From an uncultured Collinsella sp. (GTDB taxonomy: Bacteria; Actinomycetota; Coriobacteriia; Coriobacteriales; Coriobacteriaceae), in NCBI GenBank assembly GCA_900757595.1, contig CAAEOL010000062.1, positions 1-15,936 on the forward strand: a stretch of 15,936 bases of DNA. The letters run 5' to 3'. Positions within the stretch are counted from its first letter, which is position 1; the number at the start of each line of letters is the position of its first letter. Shown here piece by piece: positions 6,848-13,790 of this stretch. The notes below the pieces were generated by a model, which ran no database searches, was not told the DNA's origin, and saw nothing but the letters and a program-made list of their open reading frames with translations. Position numbers and translations under genes: made by a program.

Positions 6848-8032
6848 ATGATCAACGAAACGATGTATGCTCGCGGTGCGGAAAGCTCCATCATCCGTGA
6901 GATTTTTAGCTATGGCCTTGAGCGCAAGGCGCAGATCGGTGCGGAAAACGTATTCGATTTTTCGCTGGGCAATCCGAGCGTTCCAGCGCCCGCTGCCGTG
7001 GCTGAGTCGATTAAGAAGGCCCTGGAGCTGCCGAGCGACCAGCTGCACGGCTACACGCCCGCACCGGGCCTGCCGCAATGTCGTGCCGCTGTGGCCGAAT
7101 CGCTCAACCGCCGCTTTGGCACGAGCTATGAGGGCAAGGACGTCTTTATGACGGTGGGTGCCGCGGCTTCGCTCACCTGCACGCTCAATGCCGTTACGAA
7201 CCCGGGCGATGAGGTTGTTGTTATCGCCCCGTACTTTCCGGAGTATCGCGTGTGGATTGAGAAGGCCGGCTGCACGTGTGTTGAGGCGCTCGCCGATGAA
7301 GATACGTTCCAGCTGAGCGTGAGTAACGTGCTCAAGGCGATTACCGATAAGACGGCTGCCGTCATCATCGACTCGCCCAACAATCCGACCGGTGCCGTAT
7401 ATACACGCGACACGCTGACGCGACTGGCCAATGTTCTGCGCGAGGCCAACGCTCAGCGCGATCCCGAGAATCCGATTATGCTCATCTCTGATGAGCCGTA
7501 TCGCGAGATTGTCTATGGCGCCGAGGTGCCTTGGGTGCCTTCGATCTACGAGCACACCATCGTGTGCTACTCGTATTCCAAGTCGCTTTCGCTACCGGGC
7601 GAGCGCGTCGGGTGGATCCTGGTTCCCAATACGAATCCTCAGGCAGCTCGTCTAATGCCCGCCGTTGCCGGTGCCGCCCGTACGCTGGGCTTCGTGTGTG
7701 CACCGGCGCTCTTCCAGCGCGTGATCATCGATTGCATCGATGAGCCGAGTGATGTCGAGGCCTATGCTCGCAACCGCACCGCGCTTACCGACGCACTAGC
7801 GGAGTACGGCTACACCTATGTTGAGCCGGATGGTGCATTCTACCTGTGGGTGAAGGCGCTGGAGCCCGATGCGAATGCGTTCTGTGAGCGCGCGAAGAAG
7901 TATGAGCTGCTTGCGGTGCCCTCGGACAGCTTTGGCATGCCTGGTTGGTTCCGCCTGGGCTATTGCGTGAGTTACGAAACGATTATCAATTCGCTACCCG
8001 CTTGGAAACAGTTGGCGGACGAGTATCGTTAA
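6848..8032 (+). CDS. PLP-dependent class I/II aminotransferase
   Basis: This is a fold-type I pyridoxal-phosphate aminotransferase that moves an amino group between an amino acid and a 2-oxo acid in the cytoplasm; the substrate cannot be read from the sequence. The 394-residue product has a substrate-entry region FSLGNPSVPAP (38-48), the cofactor Asn motif DSPNNPTG (175-182), ISDEPYREIVYG with the pyridine-binding D215 and Y218, the Schiff-base lysine K245 in YSYSKSLSLPGERVG, and a C-terminal FRLGYCVS with the carboxylate-binding Arg. ATG 6848 follows GAAAGGGG; the open frame upstream runs through the REP-like hairpin and is rejected as coding. It is monocistronic or loosely linked to the next gene 165 bases downstream. 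Aspartate or aromatic aminotransferase are the likeliest specific names. Confidence 0.92.
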   Translation: MINETMYARGAESSIIREIFSYGLERKAQIGAENVFDFSLGNPSVPAPAAVAESIKKALELPSDQLHGYTPAPGLPQCRAAVAESLNRRFGTSYEGKDVFMTVGAAASLTCTLNAVTNPGDEVVVIAPYFPEYRVWIEKAGCTCVEALADEDTFQLSVSNVLKAITDKTAAVIIDSPNNPTGAVYTRDTLTRLANVLREANAQRDPENPIMLISDEPYREIVYGAEVPWVPSIYEHTIVCYSYSKSLSLPGERVGWILVPNTNPQAARLMPAVAGAARTLGFVCAPALFQRVIIDCIDEPSDVEAYARNRTALTDALAEYGYTYVEPDGAFYLWVKALEPDANAFCERAKKYELLAVPSDSFGMPGWFRLGYCVSYETIINSLPAWKQLADEYR

Positions 8033-8067
8033 AAGTAAAGCGCTCTGCTTACAATGTTTTACGTGAA

Positions 8068-8096
8068 ACGGGGTTTGGTGTTAAGCCAGACCCCGT
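8068..8096 (+). terminator. Hairpin after the aminotransferase gene (weak terminator candidate)
   Basis: A 12-bp stem (8068-8079 with 8085-8096, two G-U pairs) has a GTTAA loop and lies 35 bases after the stop codon. What follows (TTGTCTATG) is only partly T-rich, so termination may be inefficient. Confidence 0.45.
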
Positions 8097-8130
8097 TGTC
8101 TATGCCGTTGTGTGATTGGGATGAAACAGT

Positions 8131-8160
8131 TTTACGACTGCCGAAAGCTATGCGTACAAT
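8131..8160 (+). promoter_or_regulatory. Promoter for the PHP-domain gene
   Basis: TTTACG (8131-8136), an 18-bp spacer and TACAAT (8155-8160) make a reasonable sigma-70-type promoter. The predicted transcript start is about 30 bases before the chosen ATG. An inverted repeat GCGTA...TACGC overlaps the -10. Confidence 0.55.
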
Positions 8161-8197
8161 GAATATACGCGACGGCCATGCTGGACAAGGAGACCTG

Positions 8198-9019
8198 ATG
8201 CCCTACCTGCTTTCCTGTGATATCCATACTCATACGATGTTCTCCGCGCATGCGTACTCAACCATTGAGGAGAACATCTATTGGGCGGCGGAGCGTGGCC
8301 TTCAGGTGCTCGGTTCCGCCGATCATTTAAGCTCGATGGTTACGCCTTGCCCCAATGACCTGCGCAGTTTCCAGTTCTTTATTAACCAGGATATCTGGCC
8401 GCGCATTTGGAGCGGCGTGCTGGTGCTCCGCGGCGCCGAGGCCGATATCGTTTCGCTGGACGGAAGCTTGTTTGGCGAGGACATTCCCGTTTCGCTCAAT
8501 ATCGCCGGCGATTCGTATAGTCGTGAGCATTCGCTGTTCGATTTGGTGACGCGTAATTTGGATTATTTGGTGGCAAGCGTGCATAACCCGCAGTTTGCCG
8601 AAGGCGCGACGCTCGCCGAGACGACCGAGATGTACATCAATGCCCTGGAGCACCCCAAGGTGTTCATGCTGGGGCATGCGGGGCGCTCGGGCGTGCCGTT
8701 CGATATCGACGAGGTGCTGTTGGCGGCTAAGGCCAAGCACAAGATTATCGAGATCAACAACCATAGTCTTGAGCACGGTGCCGACACTGAGCATTGGGCC
8801 GTATGCCGCAAGATCGCCGAGCGTTGCGCCGAGCTGGGCGTGGGTATTGGCGTGTCGACCGATGCCCACATTGGCATGGCCATTGGCAAGCTCGATCACG
8901 CGCGCAAGATGCTCGACGAGATTCACTTCCCGCTGGATTTGATCGTGACGCGCGACCGCGAGACGCTGCTGCGCGAGATGGCGGCAGCCGGCGTGTGTGA
9001 CCTGCGCAAGGGGATGTAG
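8198..9019 (+). CDS. PHP-domain phosphoesterase, YcdX-like
   Basis: This is a cytoplasmic metal-dependent phosphoesterase of the PHP superfamily, closest by eye to the YcdX phosphatase group, whose trinuclear metal site favours small phosphate esters. The 273-residue product opens DIHTHTMFSAHAYSTIEEN with metal ligands H10, H12 and H18. SADH (40-43), a Glu in RGAEADIVS, SVHNP, LGHAGR, EINNHS and the terminal STDAHIG supply the remaining ligands in family order. The ATG at 8198 follows AAGGAGA. The upstream in-frame extension to 8054 crosses the promoter and hairpin and shows no homology, so I reject it. Length fits the family (around 245-270). Histidinol phosphatase is an alternative PHP function, but no his genes are nearby. 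Confidence 0.9.
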   Translation: MPYLLSCDIHTHTMFSAHAYSTIEENIYWAAERGLQVLGSADHLSSMVTPCPNDLRSFQFFINQDIWPRIWSGVLVLRGAEADIVSLDGSLFGEDIPVSLNIAGDSYSREHSLFDLVTRNLDYLVASVHNPQFAEGATLAETTEMYINALEHPKVFMLGHAGRSGVPFDIDEVLLAAKAKHKIIEINNHSLEHGADTEHWAVCRKIAERCAELGVGIGVSTDAHIGMAIGKLDHARKMLDEIHFPLDLIVTRDRETLLREMAAAGVCDLRKGM

Positions 9020-9039
9020 CGGAGTTCATAAACCAAGCG

Positions 9040-9070
9040 AAGGGGGCGGTCCAGACGGGCCGCCCCCTTT
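9040..9070 (+). terminator. Terminator between convergent genes
   Basis: A 13-bp stem (9040-9052 with 9057-9069, one G-U) has an AGAC loop followed by T-rich TTTCTTGT. It lies between the convergent PHP gene and the methyltransferase gene and may serve both, more strongly on plus. Confidence 0.85.
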
Positions 9071-9097
9071 CTTGTCTCGAAAATCTACCGGGGTGGA

Positions 9098-10546
9098 TTA
9101 GCGGCGCTCGAGGACCGCTACGGTTTCGGTGTGGTCGGTATGGGGGAACATGTCGACGGGCGTGATCTTGAGCAGGCGATAGCCTCCGTCGAGGAGCTGG
9201 TGCAGGTCGCGCTCTTGGGTCACAGGGTTGCAGCTGATATAGGTGATGCGGCGCGGCTTGAGTGCGCAGGCGGCTTCGAGGAACTCGGGGGTGGAGCCGG
9301 CGCGCGGCGGGTCGATGGAAAGGACATCGATCCGCTCGTTGTTGTCGGCGGCGTCCAGGATGTAATCGGTGGCGTCGTCGGCCATAAACCAAGCGCTGCG
9401 GGTGAGGCCGTTGAGCTCGGCATTGCGGCGTGCGTCGGCAATGCCCGCCGGGTTTCGCTCCACGCCAAGCAGCATGATTCCGATACCCTTGTCCTGGGCG
9501 GCCTTGGCTGCGCAAAGACCGATGGTGCCGCTGCCGCAGTAGGCATCCATAAGCACATCGTCCTGGCGCAGATCCATGCCATCGATAGCGAGCTGGTAGA
9601 GCAGCTCGGTCTGCTGCGGGTTGGTCTGGTAGAACGCGGTAGGGGAGATATCGAATTCGCAACCGAGCAGCTGGTCGCGCATGCACTCGGCGCCATAGAC
9701 GATGCGAGTCTCCTCACCCAAGATGGCGTTACCGGGGCGTCCGTTGATGTTTTGGGCAACGGTGACGATATGCGGATCGAGTGCGGCGACAGCCTCAAAG
9801 AACTCCTGCGCATGCGGCAAGTCGCGCTGAGCGGTCACGAGGGTGACCATAATCTGGTCGGTGCGCCAGCCGCAGCGAACGACGGCATAGCGAAGCAGCC
9901 CCAGATGCTTGTCCTCGTTAAAGGCGGGAATGTGCAGGCGCTCAGCTTCACGCGCGATGCCGTTAAGAATCTGTCGGGCGCCCGGTACCTCGACGGGGCA
10001 TTCGGGCACGGCAACGATTCTGTGCGAACCGCGCTCAAAGAAGCCGCAGCGGACAGCGCCCTCCTTACCGGGAGCAAAGGGAGTGGCAGCCTTATGACGA
10101 AAACCACGCGGCGCAGGATACTTGCCCGGGTCGCCCAAGGTGACGCCCATACCGCGAATGGGGTCGACGCTAATACCCTCGCGCTCGCAAAGAGCAGCAA
10201 AAAGCTCCTCCATAGCAGCCTGCTTAGCTGCCAACTGCTTTTTATAAGGACGATTGAGCGCCGTGCACCCACCGCAAGCTTTCATGATCGAACAGGGAGA
10301 CTTGGGGTCCACAGCCTTACGCGTAGACGAAACCGGATCCTTGTGCGAACGCTTGGGGCGAGCCTGAGATGCCTTATCCCCGCTCCGACGAGAGCTGGGG
10401 TGCTTGGCCTTAGCCTTTCCCTTGGCTGACTTACCCTTCGCGTCCTGAGACGACTTGGATTTCTTAGAAGATTTTTTCTCCTCCGACCCTTCAGTCGCTT
10501 CGATCAAAGCACGACGAGCCCTACGCTCCGCACGAGATTCTGCCAT
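9098..10546 (-). CDS. 23S rRNA (uracil-5-)-methyltransferase, RlmD/RumA family
   Basis: This is a SAM-dependent m5U methyltransferase of the RumA/TrmA family, probably acting on 23S rRNA. The 482-residue product carries the Fe-S cysteine set C85-x5-C91-GG-C94 with C183 (VPECPV). It also has the SAM-binding motif MDAYCGSGTIGL (333-344), the SIDPPRAG motif (410-417) and the catalytic-nucleophile motif YISCNP with C439. The first 80 residues are an unusual Lys/Ser/Ala-rich, strongly basic, probably disordered extension standing where many family members have a TRAM RNA-binding domain. The upstream ribosome site is weak (GGGG eight bases before the ATG). A TACAAT -10 candidate lies at 10585-10590 (minus). 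Whether the target is U1939, U747 or a tRNA base cannot be settled here; the intact Fe-S motif favours rRNA. Confidence 0.93.
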   Translation of the reverse strand: MAESRAERRARRALIEATEGSEEKKSSKKSKSSQDAKGKSAKGKAKAKHPSSRRSGDKASQARPKRSHKDPVSSTRKAVDPKSPCSIMKACGGCTALNRPYKKQLAAKQAAMEELFAALCEREGISVDPIRGMGVTLGDPGKYPAPRGFRHKAATPFAPGKEGAVRCGFFERGSHRIVAVPECPVEVPGARQILNGIAREAERLHIPAFNEDKHLGLLRYAVVRCGWRTDQIMVTLVTAQRDLPHAQEFFEAVAALDPHIVTVAQNINGRPGNAILGEETRIVYGAECMRDQLLGCEFDISPTAFYQTNPQQTELLYQLAIDGMDLRQDDVLMDAYCGSGTIGLCAAKAAQDKGIGIMLLGVERNPAGIADARRNAELNGLTRSAWFMADDATDYILDAADNNERIDVLSIDPPRAGSTPEFLEAACALKPRRITYISCNPVTQERDLHQLLDGGYRLLKITPVDMFPHTDHTETVAVLERR

Positions 10547-10654
10547 GAATTAACCCCACTAATTTACAAATTGAAATCTGAAAGCATTGTACCGTGCCAA
10601 GCTAGCGGACGATATGCAAGCACCCATTTCATGTTAGTGATAAGCCCAACGACG

Positions 10655-10793
10655 TTTGCCCGCCGGGTGCCGGGGCTGGGGTTAAGTTTGTCGCGAGTTC
10701 CGCACGAACAGGAGAGCACTTAATGTGCTCTCCGTCGTGAGCAGGACTGTAGAGCAGCAAGCTTAACCCCTGCCCCGGCACCCGGCGGGCAAA
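10655..10793. repeat. 139-nt near-perfect palindromic element
   Basis: The outer arms 10655-10690 and 10758-10793 pair over 36 positions with one T/T mismatch and one G-U. Inside, AGTTC pairs with GGACT (10696-10700 with 10744-10748, one G-U), CACGA with TCGTG (10703-10707 with 10735-10739) and GGAGAGCAC with GTGCTCTCC (10711-10719 with 10725-10733, loop TTAAT). The whole folds as one long rod. It lies between divergent genes, so it terminates neither, and it has no T-run on either side. A MITE-like mobile palindrome or a structured non-coding RNA are both possible. Confidence 0.8.
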
Positions 10794-10800
10794 TCCTCCC

Positions 10801-10829
10801 TTGTACTCTATCAAGGTAAAGTGTATGAT
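10801..10829 (+). promoter_or_regulatory. Promoter of the amino-acid ABC transporter operon
   Basis: TTGTAC (10801-10806) and TATGAT (10824-10829) are separated by exactly 17 bp, the best promoter in the window. A TAAAGTG box (10817-10823) abuts the -10, so a bound protein would block polymerase. Confidence 0.75.
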
Positions 10830-10867
10830 GCTGAACGTTACATGATTCACTTTACCTAACTAAAGTG
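10814..10867. promoter_or_regulatory. TAAAGTG operator array
   Basis: There are three copies of a 7-mer: TAAAGTG at 10817-10823, its complement CACTTTA at 10848-10854, and TAAAGTG at 10861-10867. The first two extend to a perfect 10-bp inverted repeat (AGGTAAAGTG and CACTTTACCT, 10814-10823 and 10848-10857). The last two form a palindrome with a 6-base spacer. They flank the -10 and probable transcript start, which suggests repression, possibly with looping. The regulator is unknown. Confidence 0.65.
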
Positions 10868-10885
10868 CCATCAAGGGGGAATACC

Positions 10886-11746
10886 ATGAATACCGATATG
10901 TCTCGTCGTCAGTTTGTTGGTCTAGCCGGCTCGCTCGCCGCGGTGCTTGGCCTTGGTCTTGTCGGTTGCGGCGGTGGTGCTGGCAAGGGCTCCGCTGCTG
11001 GCTCTGCCGCGGCCAAGGATGTGAAGGGCGCCGCGGAGTCCAAGAAGCTCGTGGTGGGCTTTGATAAGTCCTATCCTCCGTACGGCTTTGTGGGCGACGA
11101 TGGCGAGTACGCCGGCTTTGATCTCGATCTGGCCAAGGCTGTTGCCGATAAGCAGGGCTGGGAGGTCAAATACGAGGCCATCGACTGGGACGCCAAGGAT
11201 ACGCTGCTCAACTCCGGCGCCATCAACTGCATCTGGAACGGCTTTACCATGGAGGGCCGTGAGGACGGCTACACGTTCTCCGAGCCGTACATGCTCAACG
11301 AGCAAGTGCTCGTGGTCAAGAAGGACGCGGGTATCAAGAGCTGGGACGATCTCGCTGGCAAGACCGTGATCACTCAGACCGATTCCGCTGCGCAGGATGT
11401 GCTCGAGGGCGACCAGAAGGATCTGGCCGCGACGTTTGCCACGCTCGATACCATCGGCGAGTACAACACGGCCTTTATGCAGCTCGAGAGCGGCGCGGTC
11501 GATGCCGTGGCTTGCGACCTTTCGATTGCCCAGTATCAGCTTGCCGCCAAGCCCGATGCCTATACGCAGCTCGACAAGCCGCTGTCCAGCGAGCACTACG
11601 CCGTCGGCTTTAAGAAGGGCGACACCAAGTCCGCCGATGCCGTGACCGAGTCGCTCAAGGCGCTCTACGAGGACGGCACGGTCAAGGACCTGTGCGACAA
11701 GTATTCAAGCTATGGTCTTTCCTTCGACAACTGGGTGCGCAAATAG
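10886..11746 (+). CDS. Polar amino-acid ABC transporter substrate-binding lipoprotein (Tat-type signal)
   Basis: This is an extracellular, lipid-anchored solute receptor (SBP_bac_3 type) that captures a polar amino acid for the permease and ATPase encoded next. The 286-residue product starts with SRRQFVG (6-12), a twin-arginine motif. A hydrophobic stretch and lipobox LVGC follow, with lipidated C28. A Gly/Ala/Ser linker runs to about residue 50. The mature domain opens KKLVVGFDKSYPPYGFVGDDGEYAGFDLDLAKAVA, the classic family entry, and contains INCIWNGFTMEGRE and the hinge KTVITQTDSAAQDVLEG. ATG 10886 follows AAGGGGGA; the frame extension to 10865 has no ribosome site. Ligand identity cannot be read; cystine, Glu/Gln, Arg/Lys and His are the family options. 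Confidence 0.94.
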   Translation: MNTDMSRRQFVGLAGSLAAVLGLGLVGCGGGAGKGSAAGSAAAKDVKGAAESKKLVVGFDKSYPPYGFVGDDGEYAGFDLDLAKAVADKQGWEVKYEAIDWDAKDTLLNSGAINCIWNGFTMEGREDGYTFSEPYMLNEQVLVVKKDAGIKSWDDLAGKTVITQTDSAAQDVLEGDQKDLAATFATLDTIGEYNTAFMQLESGAVDAVACDLSIAQYQLAAKPDAYTQLDKPLSSEHYAVGFKKGDTKSADAVTESLKALYEDGTVKDLCDKYSSYGLSFDNWVRK

Positions 11747-11750
11747 CGGC

Positions 11751-11844
11751 TTTCCCAGGCACCCGATTTTGCCGTTCAAACCGTCGCTTGCGTACATTTA
11801 GTACGCGGCGCTCCTCTTTCACGGCAAACTCGGGCACCTGGAAA
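11751..11844 (+). repeat. Intra-operon hairpin with shared core, copy 1
   Basis: The 45-nt core (11776-11820) has a 20-nt left half and 20-nt right half identical to copy 2 at 12621-12664, with ATTTA at the tip. GCGTAC (11790-11795) pairs with GTACGC (11801-11806). Outside the core, 11755-11775 pairs with 11821-11841 at 18 of 21 positions, and the stem continues through TTTCC/GGAAA with one bulge. It starts five bases after the binding-protein stop codon. Confidence 0.8.
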
Positions 11845-11896
11845 ACCCGCTTTAGCATTGGGTTCGCTGTTCCGTTACTGTGAAAGAGAGCTTGGG

Positions 11897-12550
11897 TTGT
11901 CTATTCAGGTCATGATGCAGATGCTTGGCCAGGGATTCTTGGTCAGCTTGCAGCTGTTTGTGCTGACGCTGTTGGGGTCGATTCCGCTGGGAATTCCCGT
12001 GGCGTTTATGCGCATGAGCAAAATTGCGCCGCTTCGCTGGATCGCGCGCATCTATATTTCGGTCATGCGCGGCACGCCGCTTATGCTGCAGATGTTTGCG
12101 ATCTACTTTGCCCCGTACTACGTGTTTGGCATCTCGCTCACGCCCGATTCCAAATGGACGGCGTGCGTCGTGGCATTCATCATCAACTACGCCGGCTACT
12201 TTGCCGAGATCTATCGCTCGGGCCTGCAGTCGATTCCGCGCGGTCAATATGAGGCCGCCGAGGTGCTGGGCTACTCGCGTCTGCAGACGTTTCTGTATAT
12301 CGTGATGCCGCAGGTCGCCAAGCGTATTCTGCCGGCGATGGGCAACGAGATCATCACACTGGTCAAGGACACGTCGCTGGCGTTTGCCATTGGCGTGGGT
12401 GAGATGTTCTCGACCGCCAAGGCGCTGGTCGCCTCGCAGGTGAGCATGGTGCCGTTTGCGATTGCGGCGTTGATCTACTGGGTCTTTAACTTTGTGGTCG
12501 AGATGCTGCTGGGCGCTGCCGAAAAGAAGCTGGACTATTATCATGACTAG
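11897..12550 (+). CDS. Polar amino-acid ABC transporter permease
   Basis: This is an integral-membrane subunit of the HisM/GlnP (His/Glu/Gln/Arg/Lys) permease family that forms the amino-acid channel, probably as a homodimer since only one permease gene is present. From TTG 11897 the product has 217 residues, the family length. It opens MSIQVMMQMLGQGFLVSLQL with the first membrane helix, then VMRGTPLMLQ (57-65) typical of the family. The cytoplasmic EAA loop (YEAAEVLGYSRLQTFLYIVMPQ region, 118-139) contacts the ATPase, and KDTSLAFAIGVGEM follows. The frame opens at TTG 11858, but that has no ribosome site. The 11897 TTG has AAAGAGAG six bases upstream, and ATG 11912 is a third option, so the start is uncertain. 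The gene is 150 bases after the binding-protein gene, across a hairpin. Confidence 0.9.
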   Translation: MSIQVMMQMLGQGFLVSLQLFVLTLLGSIPLGIPVAFMRMSKIAPLRWIARIYISVMRGTPLMLQMFAIYFAPYYVFGISLTPDSKWTACVVAFIINYAGYFAEIYRSGLQSIPRGQYEAAEVLGYSRLQTFLYIVMPQVAKRILPAMGNEIITLVKDTSLAFAIGVGEMFSTAKALVASQVSMVPFAIAALIYWVFNFVVEMLLGAAEKKLDYYHD

Positions 12551-12555
12551 ATCGT

Positions 12556-12579
12556 TCCGCCGTTCTAACGAACGGCGGA
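12556..12579 (+). repeat. 10-bp perfect hairpin after the permease gene
   Basis: 12556-12565 pairs perfectly with 12570-12579 around a TAAC loop, five bases after the permease stop. No T-run follows, so it more likely protects or processes the mRNA than terminates it. Confidence 0.6.
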
Positions 12580-12607
12580 CTGCTCGACGCTGCGCGCGTG
12601 CCTGACG

Positions 12608-12677
12608 GCCAATCTGCTCCTCAAACCGTCGCTTGCGTACAGAAGTACGCGGCGCTCCTCTTTCGGAGCACATTGTC
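12608..12677 (+). repeat. Intra-operon hairpin with shared core, copy 2
   Basis: The 44-nt core (12621-12664) matches copy 1 at all 40 non-tip positions; the tip is AGAA instead of ATTTA. The flanking arms, 12608-12620 with 12665-12677, pair at 11 of 13 positions but have a sequence unrelated to the arms of copy 1. It lies between the permease and ATPase genes. Confidence 0.8.
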
Positions 12678-12723
12678 TCGCCAGTCACACGCTCGCTGAC
12701 TCTTTAAACACATGGAGGCTCCC

Positions 12724-13488
12724 GTGTCCGGAACGGTAATGAATATATCGAACGCGCGTAAGGCGTTTGGCGGCTATGAGGTGCTCAAGGATATCTCGCT
12801 CGAGGTCAAGCGCGGTGAGGTTGTGGCGATTATCGGGCCTTCGGGCGGCGGTAAGTCTACGCTGCTGCGGTGTGCCACGCTGCTCGAGACACTCGACGGT
12901 GGCTCGCTTTCGTTTGGCGACCTTGCGGTTGCGACGGATGTGGGATCGGGCGCGGTCTATGCGAAGGGCGATGTGCCCAAGCAGGCGCGCTCGCGATTCG
13001 GCCTGGTGTTCCAAAATTACAACCTGTTCCCGCACTATACCGTGATGAAAAACATCATCGACGCGCCGATCCGCGTGCTTAAGCGCCCGCGCGAGCAGGC
13101 GGAAGCTCGTGCGTATGAATTGATTGCTCAGATGGGGCTTATGGGCAACGAGAATAAGGTTCCGTGTGAGCTTTCGGGCGGTCAGCAGCAGCGCGTGAGT
13201 ATTGCCCGCGCCCTAGCGCTCGACCCGGAGATCCTGTTCTTTGACGAGCCGACCTCGGCGCTCGATCCCGAGCTGACGGCCGAGGTGCTGCGTGTCATTA
13301 AGGACCTGGCGGCGCAGAATATGACGATGGTAATCGTGACCCACGCGATGCAATTTGCGCGCGATGTTGCCGACCGCGTGGTCTTTATGGACGGCGGTCG
13401 CATTGTCGAGGAGGGATCTGCCGAACAGGTTATCGACCATCCGCGCGAGCAGCGCACGCGTGAGTTCTTGAGCCGTATCGAGGGGTAG
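12724..13488 (+). CDS. Polar amino-acid ABC transporter ATP-binding protein
   Basis: This is the cytoplasmic nucleotide-binding subunit of the GlnQ/HisP type that powers the importer encoded just upstream. The 254-residue product (from GTG 12724) has Walker A GPSGGGKST (38-46), the Q-loop Gln97, the ABC signature LSGGQQQR (150-157), Walker B ILFFDEP (170-176), the D-loop SALD and switch His207 in IVTHAMQF. All catalytic residues are intact. Between Walker A and the Q-loop there is an insert (about 70-90) as in HisP-like proteins. An in-frame ATG exists at 12712, but its own bases form a GGAGG (12714-12718) ideally spaced for GTG 12724, so I prefer the GTG; a start at ATG 12739 is possible. 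The operon ends at the terminator 34 bases after the stop. Confidence 0.94.
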   Translation: MSGTVMNISNARKAFGGYEVLKDISLEVKRGEVVAIIGPSGGGKSTLLRCATLLETLDGGSLSFGDLAVATDVGSGAVYAKGDVPKQARSRFGLVFQNYNLFPHYTVMKNIIDAPIRVLKRPREQAEARAYELIAQMGLMGNENKVPCELSGGQQQRVSIARALALDPEILFFDEPTSALDPELTAEVLRVIKDLAAQNMTMVIVTHAMQFARDVADRVVFMDGGRIVEEGSAEQVIDHPREQRTREFLSRIEG

Positions 13489-13521
13489 ACTCAGGTATTT
13501 ACTCAACTATTAATTGAGGCG

Positions 13522-13558
13522 AAGCCGCCACAGGTCTTACGGTCTGTGGCGGCTTTTT
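13522..13558 (+). terminator. Terminator of the amino-acid ABC operon
   Basis: A perfect 12-bp stem (13522-13533 with 13544-13555) has a 10-base loop and is followed by TTT. Confidence 0.9.
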
Positions 13559-13629
13559 GTTTACATCGACGGGGTTCAATAATTGCCCCACAAGCTTGTC
13601 TCTTCCTCTCGCCGCCTGTATTCATACGT

Positions 13630-13790
13630 GTGCCGAAAGGTATGCATGGACAGCCGTCCGTGAGGGTAGGGTGGTGGCATAGGACATTTGGAGGGTGAGT
13701 CGGCTCGGCTGCCGACCATGCTGCTCCCGGGACGGCACCGACCGCGAACTCTCCCCGTTGGCGTCGCGCATTGCGCGCGGCCCTGCAAGG
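13630..13790 (+). ncRNA. Candidate structured 5' leader (cis-acting), unidentified
   Basis: Nested pairings can be seen: GCCGTCC (13653-13659) with GGACGGC (13730-13736) outermost, GGAG (13690-13693) with CTCC (13724-13727) inside, and GTCGGC (13699-13704) with GCCGAC (13711-13716) at the tip. TGCC (13631-13634) may pair with GGCA (13676-13679). G+C-rich DNA gives such pairings by chance fairly easily, so this is tentative. No T-box, FMN, lysine, TPP, ydaO or ykkC consensus was recognised. Confidence 0.3.

Larger units (their letters stand above)
10547..10885. other. Divergent intergenic region between the methyltransferase and the ABC operon
   Basis: This 339-base stretch has no credible gene. 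It holds, left to right: the minus-strand promoter region of the methyltransferase (ATTGTA at 10585-10590), a 139-nt palindromic element (10655-10793), and the promoter with three TAAAGTG boxes for the transporter (10801-10867). Confidence 0.7.

Noticed and set aside
9131..10429. 432-residue open frame on plus, opposite the methyltransferase gene
   Set aside because: It is antisense to a fully motif-supported gene; its length is a by-product of high GC and biased codon use.
10629..10850. 73-residue open frame on the minus strand between the methyltransferase and the ABC operon
   Set aside because: It runs through both arms of the 139-nt palindrome and the ABC promoter, and has no ribosome site or recognisable protein features.
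11751..12677. CRISPR or integron attC interpretation of the two hairpins
   Set aside because: There are only two copies, 845 bases apart and separated by the permease gene; there are no regular spacers, cas genes, integrase or gene cassettes.
13660..13680. T-box-like AGGGTGGT string in the EF-G-like leader
   Set aside because: The following bases do not complete AGGGTGGNACCGCG, no specifier stem or terminator is present, and the gene is not a tRNA synthetase or amino-acid gene.
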